Positions 17,011-25,929 of a DNA stretch of 64,000 nt are shown here, piece by piece. Every line of letters begins with the position of its first letter. Positions within the stretch are counted from its first letter, which is position 1. The stretch comes from Winogradskyella wandonensis (GTDB lineage Bacteria > Bacteroidota > Bacteroidia > Flavobacteriales > Flavobacteriaceae), in the NCBI RefSeq assembly GCF_004346845.1, contig NZ_SMGI01000002.1:682001-746000 (forward strand). Direction: 5' to 3'. Both the position numbers and the translations under genes were made by a program. The notes under the pieces are model-generated. The model was not told the origin of the DNA. It was given only the letters and a program-made list of their open reading frames with translations, and ran no database searches.

Positions 17011-18282
17011 TTATAATCTTTTATCAATTATATTTTTTGATAGGGCTCCTTTAACATCGTAAATAACACCTTTGTTAGACTTTAATCGATTAAAGTCAAT
17101 ATCCTTAAATTCTTTATGTGCAACAACATGTATTATAGCGTCATAGTTAGCACCTAATTCAGGAATCATTTGTATTTCGTATTCTGCCTTAACCTCTTCA
17201 AAATTTGCCCATGGGTCGTAAACCTCTATTTGCATTCCGTACTGACCAAGAGATTTATAAACATCTATAGCTTTAGTATTTCTAATATCTGGACAATTTT
17301 CTTTAAAAGTTATTCCCAACATTAATACTTTGGCATTTTTTACGGTAATATCTTTTTTTACCATAAACTTTAGAATCTCAGTGGCAATGTAGTCTCCCAT
17401 ACTATCATTTAAGCGTCTTCCTGCTAATATTATCTCTGAATGGTAGCCAACCTCTTGAGCTTTTTGCGCTAAATAAAAAGGGTCTACACCTATACAGTGA
17501 CCACCAACCAAACCGGGTTTAAAATAAAGGAAATTCCATTTTGTCGCTGCCGCTTCTAAAACGTCGTGAGTATCAACACCAAGCTTGTTAAATATTATGG
17601 CGAGTTCATTGACAAATGCAATATTTACATCTCTTTGTGCATTTTCTATTACTTTGGAAGCCTCAGCAACTTTAATTGTAGGTGCTAAATGTGTTCCTGC
17701 AACGATTATAGACTTATAAAGTTCGTCAACAACTTTTCCAATTTCTGGAGTGGATCCAGATGTTACTTTCTTAATATTTGCGACTGTATGTGTTTTGTCG
17801 CCTGGATTTATTCGTTCTGGAGAATAGCCGCAGAAGAAGTCCTCATTAAATTTTAAGCCACTAAATTTCTCCAAAACAGGAACACATTCATCTTCTGTAA
17901 CACCAGGATAAACGGTAGATTCGTAGATAACTATGTCCTTCGCCTTTAAAATTTTTCCAACTGTCTCAGAAGCCTTTATTAGTGGTTTTAAAATTGGTCT
18001 ATTGTTCCTGTCAACTGGAGTAGGCACAGTAACGATATATATATTAGAGTCCCTAATATCATCCACATTAGAGGACAACCTTAAGCCTATCTCACTTCCT
18101 TTTGTCAAAACCCTAGCTAAGTCAGCATCGCCAACCTCTAGAGTGTAATCATGCCCGTTATTTAATTGATTTACGCGCTCATCGTTTATATCAAAACCTA
18201 CGACCTTGTATTTTTTTGCAAATTCTACAGCTAAAGGTAAACCGACATAACCTAAACCAATAATTGCAATTTTGTGTTCCAT
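17011..18282 (-). CDS. UDP-sugar 6-dehydrogenase (WbpO/TviB/WecC group)
   Basis: It is predicted to oxidise C6 of a UDP-hexose or UDP-HexNAc twice, giving a uronic acid for the polysaccharide. The NAD loop is IGLGYVGLPLA, the middle contains TVYPGVTEDECVPVL and YSPERINPGDK, and the catalytic cysteine is in GGHCIGVDPFYLA. Length and the SPERINPGD motif fit the Vi/WbpO branch acting on UDP-GlcNAc or UDP-GalNAc better than UDP-glucose dehydrogenase. The open frame begins with a TTG at 18288, but an ATG two codons later gives MEHKIAIIGLGYVG and is chosen. A 65-base gap separates it from rfbD. Confidence 0.9.
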   Translation of the reverse strand: MEHKIAIIGLGYVGLPLAVEFAKKYKVVGFDINDERVNQLNNGHDYTLEVGDADLARVLTKGSEIGLRLSSNVDDIRDSNIYIVTVPTPVDRNNRPILKPLIKASETVGKILKAKDIVIYESTVYPGVTEDECVPVLEKFSGLKFNEDFFCGYSPERINPGDKTHTVANIKKVTSGSTPEIGKVVDELYKSIIVAGTHLAPTIKVAEASKVIENAQRDVNIAFVNELAIIFNKLGVDTHDVLEAAATKWNFLYFKPGLVGGHCIGVDPFYLAQKAQEVGYHSEIILAGRRLNDSMGDYIATEILKFMVKKDITVKNAKVLMLGITFKENCPDIRNTKAIDVYKSLGQYGMQIEVYDPWANFEEVKAEYEIQMIPELGANYDAIIHVVAHKEFKDIDFNRLKSNKGVIYDVKGALSKNIIDKRL

Positions 18283-18347
18283 ATTCAATTTATAACAAAT
18301 TTAAGGTGTGTGGATAATACTGCAAATATCGTTTATTTTTAAAGATA

Positions 18348-19217
18348 TTACAGGTCGCTAGATATATTCGTTTGGAAAAATAATCGCTTGAGTCCATCTT
18401 TCCAGTCTTTGCTGATTAGGCCAATTTCTTTTGAGATTTTAGAAGTGTCTAATACACTATATTTTGGTCGCTTTGCAGCAGTATAAAAACCAGATGAAGT
18501 AATATTGTTTAATTGGACCTTTACACCTGAACGGGAGAAAATCTCTCTAGCAAAACCATACCAACTTGTAGTTCCCTTATCTGAAAAATGATAAATACCA
18601 TAAGCTTTATTCTTTGTGCTTATTAATTTTACTATAAGCTCGGCTAAATTATTTGCATTAGTTGGACTCCCAAGTTGGTCATCCACCACATTAATTTCAT
18701 CTTTCTCTTCTGCTAAACGCAATATGGTCTTAACAAAGTTATTTCCGTATTGAGAGTATAACCAAGATGTACGAATAATAAAATATCTATCTAAAACTCT
18801 ATCTATTTCAATTTCGCCATCTCGTTTTGTTTTTCCATAGACGTTGATAGGATTAGTCAGGTCTTCTTCTGTGTAAGGCGTTTTCTTTTTGCCATCAAAA
18901 ACAAAATCTGTTGAAATATGAATTAAAACAACACCATGATTCTTACAGGCTAAGGCTAAATTTTTAACACCAATGGTATTAATTAATTTTGCTTTTTCAG
19001 GTTCTGTTTCGGCTTTGTCAACCGCTGTGTAAGCAGCACAATTAACACAATAATCGTAAGCATTGGCTTCAAAAGTTTTTGCTATAGATTGCTCTGAGGT
19101 AATGTCTAATTCTTTTGAATTCTTAAAATCAAACAATATCTCTGTATGGCTATCCTGTAAGTCTCTAATGCATAGTCCCAGTTGACTGTCTTTACCCGTT
19201 ACTAAAACCGAAATCAT
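18348..19217 (-). CDS. rfbD: dTDP-4-dehydrorhamnose reductase RmlD
   Basis: It is the last enzyme of dTDP-L-rhamnose synthesis, reducing the 4-keto group with NAD(P)H. It has the amino loop TGKDSQLGLC, a slight variation on GxxGQLG, then NCAAYTAVDKAE, HISTDFVFDG and the catalytic YGKTK. Its 289 residues are the usual length. The start overlaps the rfbC stop by four bases, and the four rhamnose genes lie in the order rfbB, rfbA, rfbC, rfbD along transcription. Confidence 0.95.
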   Translation of the reverse strand: MISVLVTGKDSQLGLCIRDLQDSHTEILFDFKNSKELDITSEQSIAKTFEANAYDYCVNCAAYTAVDKAETEPEKAKLINTIGVKNLALACKNHGVVLIHISTDFVFDGKKKTPYTEEDLTNPINVYGKTKRDGEIEIDRVLDRYFIIRTSWLYSQYGNNFVKTILRLAEEKDEINVVDDQLGSPTNANNLAELIVKLISTKNKAYGIYHFSDKGTTSWYGFAREIFSRSGVKVQLNNITSSGFYTAAKRPKYSVLDTSKISKEIGLISKDWKDGLKRLFFQTNISSDL

Positions 19218-19759
19218 AATACTAAATCTTCAAGTTTAGGTAATTGTAAGTCCTTCTGTGATAGTTTATAATCTACATCTAGATTTTTCCATTCGATATT
19301 AAGATTTGGGTCATTGTAGATTATACCATACTCACTTTCCTTATTATAAAAGTTATCGCATTTATACGTAAAAATCGTATCATCTTCTAGAACTAAAAAC
19401 CCGTGTGCAAAACCTCTAGGGATAAAAAGCTGAGTGTTATTTTCTTCTGAAAGCTCAATTGAAAAATACGCTCCAAAAGTTTTGGATTTTGGTCTAATAT
19501 CTACCACAATATCTTGAACTGAGCCTCTGACTACACGTACCAATTTTGCTTGGGCATATTTTCCTTTTTGAAAATGTAACCCTCTTAAAACACCTTTTGA
19601 AGAGGTTGATTGATTATCCTGAACAAAATCTAAATTTAATCCCGTTAGTTGTTTAAAAACTTTGCTATTAAAACTTTCAAAAAAAGAGCCTCGTTCGTCT
19701 TTAAATAGTCTCGGTTGTATAATGTAACACCCATCAAGATTGGTCTTTTTAATCTGCAT
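19214..19759 (-). CDS. rfbC: dTDP-4-dehydrorhamnose 3,5-epimerase RmlC
   Basis: This cupin epimerase inverts C3 and C5 of dTDP-4-keto-6-deoxyglucose. Its signature strands are clear: ERGSFFESF near residue 23, VLRGLHFQKGKYAQAKLVRV with the catalytic histidine, VVDIRPKS, and FIPRGFAHGFLVLED. The length of 181 is normal. It starts one base after the rfbA stop and overlaps rfbD by four bases. Confidence 0.96.
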   Translation of the reverse strand: MQIKKTNLDGCYIIQPRLFKDERGSFFESFNSKVFKQLTGLNLDFVQDNQSTSSKGVLRGLHFQKGKYAQAKLVRVVRGSVQDIVVDIRPKSKTFGAYFSIELSEENNTQLFIPRGFAHGFLVLEDDTIFTYKCDNFYNKESEYGIIYNDPNLNIEWKNLDVDYKLSQKDLQLPKLEDLVL

Positions 19760-19760
19760 A

Positions 19761-20627
19761 TTATCTGCTCTTAACTAGGCTTAATAAGTGCTTACCGTAG
19801 CCGCTTTTAACTAATGGTTCGGCTAGCTTAATTAGCTGCTCATCATCGATGTAGCCCATAGTGTATGCAGCTTCTTCAATGGCTCCAATTTTAAGGCCTT
19901 GACGCTCTTCAATAACCTCAACAAATTGTGAAGCTTGTAATAACGACTGAAAAGTCCCTGTATCTAACCAAGCAGTGCCTTTATCTAATATACTTACTTT
20001 AAGATTTCCATTTTTTAGATAAGCCTTGTTTACATCTGTAATTTCGAGTTCTCCTCTTGGGCTCGGCTTAATTTGCTTGGCTATTTCAACAACATTGTTG
20101 TCGTAAAAATAAATACCTGGTACTGCAAAATTAGATTTTGGATTATGAGGTTTTTCTTCTATAGAAACTACATTTTGATTATTGTCAAATTCGACAACGC
20201 CATACCTTTCAGGGTCGTGAACGTGATAGGCATAAACTATTCCGCCTTCAGGATTATTGTTTTGCTGGAGTAAATCTGAAAGTCCAGTGCCATAAAAAAT
20301 GTTATCTCCCAGAATAAGCGCCACTTTATCTTTTCCTATAAAATCTTCGGCTATAATAAATGCTTCGGCTAAACCATTAGGATGTGATTGCTCTGCATAA
20401 TTGAAGCTACAACCCAATTGAGAGCCATCACCTAAAAGTTTCTTAAAAAGTGGTAAATCTTGTGGGGTTGATATGATTAATATTTCCCTAATCCCTGCCC
20501 ACATAAGCGTAGAAAGTGGGTAGTAAATCATTGGTTTATCATAAATAGGCATCAACTGCTTACTTACCGCTAATGTGAGCGGATGCAATCGAGTTCCAGA
20601 ACCTCCAGCTAGAATTATTCCTTTCAT
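19761..20627 (-). CDS. rfbA: Glucose-1-phosphate thymidylyltransferase RmlA
   Basis: It makes dTDP-glucose from glucose-1-phosphate and dTTP, the first step of the rhamnose pathway. The amino end has the nucleotidyltransferase motif [11 protein letters not shown] with [17 protein letters not shown], then [10 protein letters not shown] with a catalytic aspartate, [16 protein letters not shown], and GTAWLDTGT near residue 218. It has 288 residues, the standard length. It follows rfbB with no intergenic base. Confidence 0.96.
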   Translation of the reverse strand: MKGIILAGGSGTRLHPLTLAVSKQLMPIYDKPMIYYPLSTLMWAGIREILIISTPQDLPLFKKLLGDGSQLGCSFNYAEQSHPNGLAEAFIIAEDFIGKDKVALILGDNIFYGTGLSDLLQQNNNPEGGIVYAYHVHDPERYGVVEFDNNQNVVSIEEKPHNPKSNFAVPGIYFYDNNVVEIAKQIKPSPRGELEITDVNKAYLKNGNLKVSILDKGTAWLDTGTFQSLLQASQFVEVIEERQGLKIGAIEEAAYTMGYIDDEQLIKLAEPLVKSGYGKHLLSLVKSR

Positions 20628-21635
20628 TTATTGCTCGTATTTATTGATGTACCAATTTACGGTTTTTATAATACCTGATTCAAAATCTTCATCTGCGCTC
20701 CAACCCAATTCATTTTCAATTTTAGAAGCATCAATAGCGTACCTAAAATCGTGACCTGGTCTGTCTGACACAAAAGTTATTAAACTCGAATAAGAGTCTT
20801 CTCGTGGTCTTAAATTATCTAAAATGCTACAGATTGTATTAGCTATATAAAGGTTGTCTCTTTCGTTTTTGCCGCCAATATTATAGGTTTCTCCTGATTT
20901 ACCCTTCTGAAACGCTAAGTCAATACCTTTACAATGGTCTAAAACATAAAGCCAATCTCTAATGTTTTTGCCGTCGCCATAAATAGGAATTTGCTCACCT
21001 TTTAAAGCTTTTCTAATAATGGTTGGAATTAGTTTTTCGTCATGTTGTTTTGGCCCGTAATTATTGCTGCAGTTGGTTGTAACAACATTCATTCCGTAGG
21101 TGTGGAAATAACTTCTTACTAAAAAATCTGATGATGCTTTAGACGCACTATACGGACTATTGGGCGCATAAGCTGTGGTTTCTGTAAACAAACCTGTTTC
21201 TTCTAATGTGCCGTAAACCTCATCTGTAGAAATATGATGAAATCGATTTTTTTCGCATCCATTTTTAAACTTAAATGGTCCTTGCATCCAATGATTTTTA
21301 GCGATATCTAATAAGTTAAATGTCCCCACAACATTAGTGTTTATAAATGCATCAGGGCTTGCTATTGAATTATCTACGTGGGATTCTGCCGCAAAGTGAA
21401 TGACATGCGAAAAGTTATATTCCTCAAAGAGACTTTTAATTAAGTTTTTATCACAAATATCTCCTTTGATATAAGTGTAGTTAGGGTGATTTACAACTGA
21501 CTTTAAATTAGAAAGCTCTCCTGCATAGGTGAGCTTATCTAAATTTACGATTTGATATCCCGAATACTTTTTTAAATAGTACTCAATAAAATTGGAACCT
21601 ATAAATCCTAATCCTCCTGTTATTAAAAATTTCAA
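20628..21635 (-). CDS. rfbB: dTDP-glucose 4,6-dehydratase RmlB
   Basis: It converts dTDP-glucose to the 4-keto-6-deoxy sugar. It has the Rossmann loop TGGLGFIGSNF, HFAAESHVDNSI, the active site STDEVYGTLEE, and YSASKASSD with the catalytic tyrosine and lysine; NNYGPKQHDEKLIP follows. The length of 335 is typical. There is no ATG at the amino end: a TTG at 21635 is the start, and it directly follows, in the same frame, the TAA stop of the chain-length gene, so initiation probably depends on ribosomes that have just terminated. Confidence 0.94.
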   Translation of the reverse strand: MKFLITGGLGFIGSNFIEYYLKKYSGYQIVNLDKLTYAGELSNLKSVVNHPNYTYIKGDICDKNLIKSLFEEYNFSHVIHFAAESHVDNSIASPDAFINTNVVGTFNLLDIAKNHWMQGPFKFKNGCEKNRFHHISTDEVYGTLEETGLFTETTAYAPNSPYSASKASSDFLVRSYFHTYGMNVVTTNCSNNYGPKQHDEKLIPTIIRKALKGEQIPIYGDGKNIRDWLYVLDHCKGIDLAFQKGKSGETYNIGGKNERDNLYIANTICSILDNLRPREDSYSSLITFVSDRPGHDFRYAIDASKIENELGWSADEDFESGIIKTVNWYINKYEQ

Positions 21636-22703
21636 TTATATATATTCTTTTCTTTCTAAATAACTCTTAAGTGAAAACAATATCATTACTAGAATAGTAG
21701 TAAAAAATAAAGCAACGGGAATCCTGTACTTATTTTTCTCATACCATTCCTTCTTGATATAGCCCGTCTCGGGAAAATTAGCTAAAACAGATACTATGTT
21801 AGCTTCTTTTACTCTAGTTGCCTCTACCTCTCGTATCCTATTTTGAAGTTCAAGCTTTTCTTTTAATAACGGAGCTTCATTTACCAAAAGGTTCAACTCT
21901 TTGTTACTGCCTAAACTAATATTAGTTCCTGCATTGGGAACTGGTGGCTCTTTTTGAGATTCCTTAACACGTATTTCTAAATATTTATTTATTAGTACAT
22001 CTAATTCTTCTCCTTGATTAACTAGGCTCTGTTTTTCTCTTTCAAGATTTTTTTGGTTTACCTCTAGTAATGAATTTAGGTATACATTCTCTGATAAAAC
22101 TTTAGATAATTTATCATTTAAATGAGCATAGATATCTTTATCAGTGGACTCAACAATTAATTTATGAGTTTCAAATTGATAACCTTGCAGGGACATTTCA
22201 AAATCTTTATAACTTTTAGTTGATGCGGTTACCGAATCTAATTCCCTTAAAAAATTTGAGAACATTTTTGTTTTCTCATTCTCATTCGTCTCTGGTTCAA
22301 TACTAAAACCTTTTATTTTCGAGGCCAATTCTACATCAATATCTAATACCTCAGATAACTTAATTGAATCTTGATCTACACTAGCCAATTCATTTAAGTT
22401 TAAAATGTTTTCATAAACCTGATAAGCTGAGTCATAATTAGTTTTAATAAACATATTAGCCTCATAAACTTTTTCAGAATTTTTATCCAAAATAAAACCT
22501 AATATCAAACCCAAGACTAAACTCCCAGCATATAATTTCCAAAACTTAAAAAAGTGGGCAACTATTAATACTATCAATTTAAAAATCGAACCAAAAAGTG
22601 ATGAAATAAAATCAAAAATTTTCTGAAATCCTTTTCCTATAGCTTTTAATATTCCTAATAAATCTATTTCTTCTTGATTTGTTTGTTGGCTATTTTCACT
22701 CAT
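21636..22703 (-). CDS. Wzz-like polysaccharide chain-length determinant
   Basis: The 355-residue product has one or two membrane helices near residues 38-70, a long periplasmic region rich in coiled coil (about 85-320, containing stretches such as VNQKNLEREKQSLVNQGEEL), and a final helix at about 328-346 followed by a short basic tail. This two-helix layout with a coiled coil between is that of Wzz/polysaccharide co-polymerase proteins, which set the chain length made by Wzy. The proline-rich motif usual before the last helix is not obvious. It stands first in the polysaccharide operon, just ahead of rfbB. Confidence 0.75.
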   Translation of the reverse strand: MSENSQQTNQEEIDLLGILKAIGKGFQKIFDFISSLFGSIFKLIVLIVAHFFKFWKLYAGSLVLGLILGFILDKNSEKVYEANMFIKTNYDSAYQVYENILNLNELASVDQDSIKLSEVLDIDVELASKIKGFSIEPETNENEKTKMFSNFLRELDSVTASTKSYKDFEMSLQGYQFETHKLIVESTDKDIYAHLNDKLSKVLSENVYLNSLLEVNQKNLEREKQSLVNQGEELDVLINKYLEIRVKESQKEPPVPNAGTNISLGSNKELNLLVNEAPLLKEKLELQNRIREVEATRVKEANIVSVLANFPETGYIKKEWYEKNKYRIPVALFFTTILVMILFSLKSYLERKEYI

Positions 22704-22706
22704 AAT

Positions 22707-24401
22707 CTATAATTGATTAAATATTTGTTGTAAAATTTTATTTGTTATCACATATGTTGGTCTTACTCCTGTTGAGCCGAGCCCTCCAGATGCTAATGTG
22801 CTTCCTGTTTCTAATGGGTTGTCACTAGCGTAATACGCATATCTCACTTTTACATCCTCGTTTATATTGCCTCTTACTCTTGAGGCCGCTTGTATGGCTT
22901 TTTGGTAATGCGCGCCTTCCATTTCTAGTCCTATAACATTCCATGTAGACTTTTTAAAGAACTTTAATATCTCTTTGTTTTGTAATGATGTGCCTAGTAC
23001 AGTTATCATTGAACCTTCATAAACGTCAACTCCGCAATCTACCATATCTTGTTTACATAACTCATTCTTAAACGGATAATTGTCTGCTGTACCTTCAAAA
23101 ATATGTGCCGAAGGAATCATAACATCACCTTTACCGCCTTGAAGTATACCCGCCTTACCCATTATTGAGATAGACTTAACATCTAAATGTACTTTATCTC
23201 CATTAAAGGATACGGGTTTCAGCAACTCGTCCATAGTTTCATAGGCTTGCTCTCCAAAAGCATAGTCCATAACTATGATTACCGCTTTGTTCTCTACAGT
23301 TGTTTCCTCGTATTTAAAACTTGTTTTAGAAAAATCTAAATTGTTCGTATCAAAAATCTGAACATCTATATTTGTCCCTGATGTGTCTTTGATATTGGTC
23401 ATTCCGTTTTTAAGAGCCAACGCTTCCACCTTGCTTCGCATTGTGCTATTCTGTGGTTGACTTAACGCCTGGTAAAGCTCGTAAATTTCTCGCTTTTCTT
23501 TGGAAGATTTTAAGGCAGAACTTGCGAATAAAGAATTCATCACACTATGCATATTTGCGCTAATAATATGAATAGGTCTTCGCAGTAATCCTTTCTCATT
23601 TAAAACAGATTTAATAGTATTTGCCCATATTTCACCATGAATATGATGCCCCAATCGTTCCCGTAATACGGGACTAAAGGTTACCGTGCGTTTTTTGCTA
23701 TTGACAATTTCCTCTATGGCTAATTTACCCAGCCAAAACACGATATTAAGAAACCGTTCTGGTTGACTTTCAGTGGCAAAATCCGAATATACCTGAGAAA
23801 TCTCACTAAATGTTCTTCCTAAAATATGTGCTGTATGGGTAATTGCAATTTCACGCTCTTTCTGAGTGAGTTTTTTATTTTTATTTACAGCATCTTCTAA
23901 TTTGTTCCAATCTCTAATGGTGCCTCCGTTATCATCGATTAGAACACGTTTACTTATTTTATGCGATTCTACAAATAAAAAGGTAAGGTGTGTTAGAATA
24001 TCGTAAATCTCGGAACGACCGCGTGTAATTTCTATATTCATCTGCTCCGCATCGATACGGTAGCAATTACGTCTTCGTTTTGGCGGAATTATAACTTTAA
24101 AATGTGAGTCTCCATAGCCCTCATCACTTGTTAAATTAATATACGTGCACTCCTCTATGCCATTGGGTAACCGGTCAATTACATACAATAGTCCTTCTAA
24201 CTCTGCTTTTTCGTCTGCAATAGACCCATAGATCTCTGGTCTAAGAAGTAACAAAGCCTCTCTTAGTGTTTCTCCAGAAACACCCATTGGCTTATAAAAA
24301 CCACGATTAAATAAGTGTCGCATGGTAATATACATGCGCTCTATAGCGTTAGAACTTTCTTGGGCTCGGGTTCTTTTATGTGTCTTTATTGGGGTTTTCA
24401 T
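22707..24401 (-). CDS. Conserved flavobacterial protein with a nucleoside-phosphorylase-like C-terminal domain
   Basis: This 564-residue cytoplasmic protein has no assigned role that I can recognise; it probably belongs to a Bacteroidota family of unknown function (possibly DUF6909, from memory). The first 350 residues are alpha-helical, with conserved-looking patches such as LGHHIHGEIWANTIKS near 250. The last 190 residues carry a set of motifs like those of the purine nucleoside phosphorylase/AMP nucleosidase fold: IMGKAGIL (413-420), GDVMIPSA (425-432), GLEMEGA (491-497, compare the EME motif that binds the ribose) and YYASDNP (523-529, compare the SD pair that contacts the base). It lies three bases ahead of the chain-length gene but may have an unrelated role. 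The fold is inferred, not proven. Confidence 0.7.
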   Translation of the reverse strand: MKTPIKTHKRTRAQESSNAIERMYITMRHLFNRGFYKPMGVSGETLREALLLLRPEIYGSIADEKAELEGLLYVIDRLPNGIEECTYINLTSDEGYGDSHFKVIIPPKRRRNCYRIDAEQMNIEITRGRSEIYDILTHLTFLFVESHKISKRVLIDDNGGTIRDWNKLEDAVNKNKKLTQKEREIAITHTAHILGRTFSEISQVYSDFATESQPERFLNIVFWLGKLAIEEIVNSKKRTVTFSPVLRERLGHHIHGEIWANTIKSVLNEKGLLRRPIHIISANMHSVMNSLFASSALKSSKEKREIYELYQALSQPQNSTMRSKVEALALKNGMTNIKDTSGTNIDVQIFDTNNLDFSKTSFKYEETTVENKAVIIVMDYAFGEQAYETMDELLKPVSFNGDKVHLDVKSISIMGKAGILQGGKGDVMIPSAHIFEGTADNYPFKNELCKQDMVDCGVDVYEGSMITVLGTSLQNKEILKFFKKSTWNVIGLEMEGAHYQKAIQAASRVRGNINEDVKVRYAYYASDNPLETGSTLASGGLGSTGVRPTYVITNKILQQIFNQL

Positions 24402-24426
24402 CAGTTGTATTAGCCTGCAAATATAA

Positions 24427-25929
24427 CTATTTCACTAATCTCATTTGATAAAGTTTATCGGCAATTTTTCGGTCGTTGGCTAATCTTGGTATTTTATTTT
24501 GTCCTCCTAATTTACCAATAGATTTCATATAATCCTTAAAACCTTCTTTTTTTACTAAAGTGATTTTTAAAGGCATTAGAACTTTTCCTGTGATTAAATC
24601 TTTGTAATAACTATTCTGCTCTTGCAGCGATTGGTCTATTGTTTCTGCAAAAGTGTTTAAGTTTTCTGGCGCGTTTGCAAACTCTACAAACCACTCGTGA
24701 TAAGGCAAACCTTGTTCTGGATTAATTTGTGGCGCTACAGTAAATTCGTTAATAGAAGCATTTGTTTCTTTTAAAGCGTCGTTAATGGCTTGTTCTACTT
24801 CTTTTCCTATGACATGTTCTCCAAAAGCCGAGATAAAATGCTTTATGCGACCAGAAACAATAACACGGAAAGGCGCTGTACTTTTAAATTGAACGGTGTC
24901 TCCAATATTATAAGCCCATAAACCAGCATTGGTAGATATAATCATTACATAGTTAACACCAATTTTAACGTCTTTTAAGGTGATTCGCTTTGGAGATTCA
25001 TCGAAAAAGTGTTCGGCTTCAATAAATTCATAAAATATACCCGAATTAAGTTGAAGCAACATTCCTTTTTCATCTTGCTTATCTTGAAATGCAAAAAAGC
25101 CTTCGCTCGCAGGATAAAGCTCAATACTGTCTACTTTACGACCTATTAAATTTTCGAACTTCGCGCGATAAGGTTCATAATTTACGCCGCCGAAAATAAA
25201 AAGATTAAAATTTTTGAAGATATCCCCGACCTTTTTATCCGTTTTTTCGATGAGCTTCTCGAAATACATCTGAACCCAAGAAGGTATGCCAGATATTATG
25301 GTCATATTTTCTGGAAGGGTCTCTTCTACTATGGCATCGACCTTGGTTTCCCAATCCTCGATGCAGTTTGTTTCCCAACTAGGTAATCGGTTTTTTTGAA
25401 GGTATTTAGGCACATAATGTGCCACAATACCAGATAGACGTCCTAATTGAATACCATTTTGTTCTTTTAATATTGGACTTCCTTGAAGAAATATCATCTT
25501 ACCATCTACAAAACTAGATTTACCAGTCTCGTTGATGTACATTAAAATAGCGTTTCTTGCCGCCTCGACATGGCTAGGCATACTCTCTTTGGTAATTGGT
25601 ATGTATTTAGCACCAGATGTTGTTCCCGAGGTTTTTGCAAAATATAAGGGCTTTCCTTTCCAAAGTATATTTTCTTCTCCATCCACAATGCGCTCTACAT
25701 AATGCTTTAGAGCTTCGTAATCTCTCACGGGAACGCGTTTTACAAAATCGTCATGGTTATTAATACTTACAAAGTCGTGGTCTTTACCAAATACTGTTGA
25801 GGCAGCTTCAGAAATTAGTTTTTGAAACACCTTTTCCTGAGTTTCAAGAGGATTAGAAGACCACCTTTTTATTCTTTTTGCGACAATTTTTGCAAAAGGC
25901 TTTGTTAACAATGCTTTTATAGATGTCAT
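24427..25929 (-). CDS. GH3 auxin-responsive-promoter family adenylating protein
   Basis: It is a 500-residue member of the GH3 family, which in plants joins acyl acids to amino acids by way of an acyl-adenylate. Visible ATP-binding signatures are FAKTSGTTSGAKYIPITKES near residue 102, LYPASEGFFAFQD near 266, and the Y-N-I-G-D site in STNAGLWAYNIGDTVQF near 337. These residues are intact, so an active enzyme is expected; substrates of the bacterial members are not known to me. It shares one base with the start of the M23 peptidase gene's stop codon, so the two are probably one transcript. Confidence 0.88.
   Translation of the reverse strand: MTSIKALLTKPFAKIVAKRIKRWSSNPLETQEKVFQKLISEAASTVFGKDHDFVSINNHDDFVKRVPVRDYEALKHYVERIVDGEENILWKGKPLYFAKTSGTTSGAKYIPITKESMPSHVEAARNAILMYINETGKSSFVDGKMIFLQGSPILKEQNGIQLGRLSGIVAHYVPKYLQKNRLPSWETNCIEDWETKVDAIVEETLPENMTIISGIPSWVQMYFEKLIEKTDKKVGDIFKNFNLFIFGGVNYEPYRAKFENLIGRKVDSIELYPASEGFFAFQDKQDEKGMLLQLNSGIFYEFIEAEHFFDESPKRITLKDVKIGVNYVMIISTNAGLWAYNIGDTVQFKSTAPFRVIVSGRIKHFISAFGEHVIGKEVEQAINDALKETNASINEFTVAPQINPEQGLPYHEWFVEFANAPENLNTFAETIDQSLQEQNSYYKDLITGKVLMPLKITLVKKEGFKDYMKSIGKLGGQNKIPRLANDRKIADKLYQMRLVK

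Noticed and set aside
18309-18317. Perfect DnaA box (TTATCCACA on the minus strand); another at 40246-40254
   Set aside because: Isolated single 9-mers, one of them inside the alkB coding frame; no cluster, AT-rich unwinding element or dnaA gene nearby. Chance is enough.
22707-22760. Frameshift between the chain-length and phosphorylase-like genes
   Set aside because: The two frames are separated by a normal stop and start with three bases between; both proteins have complete ends.
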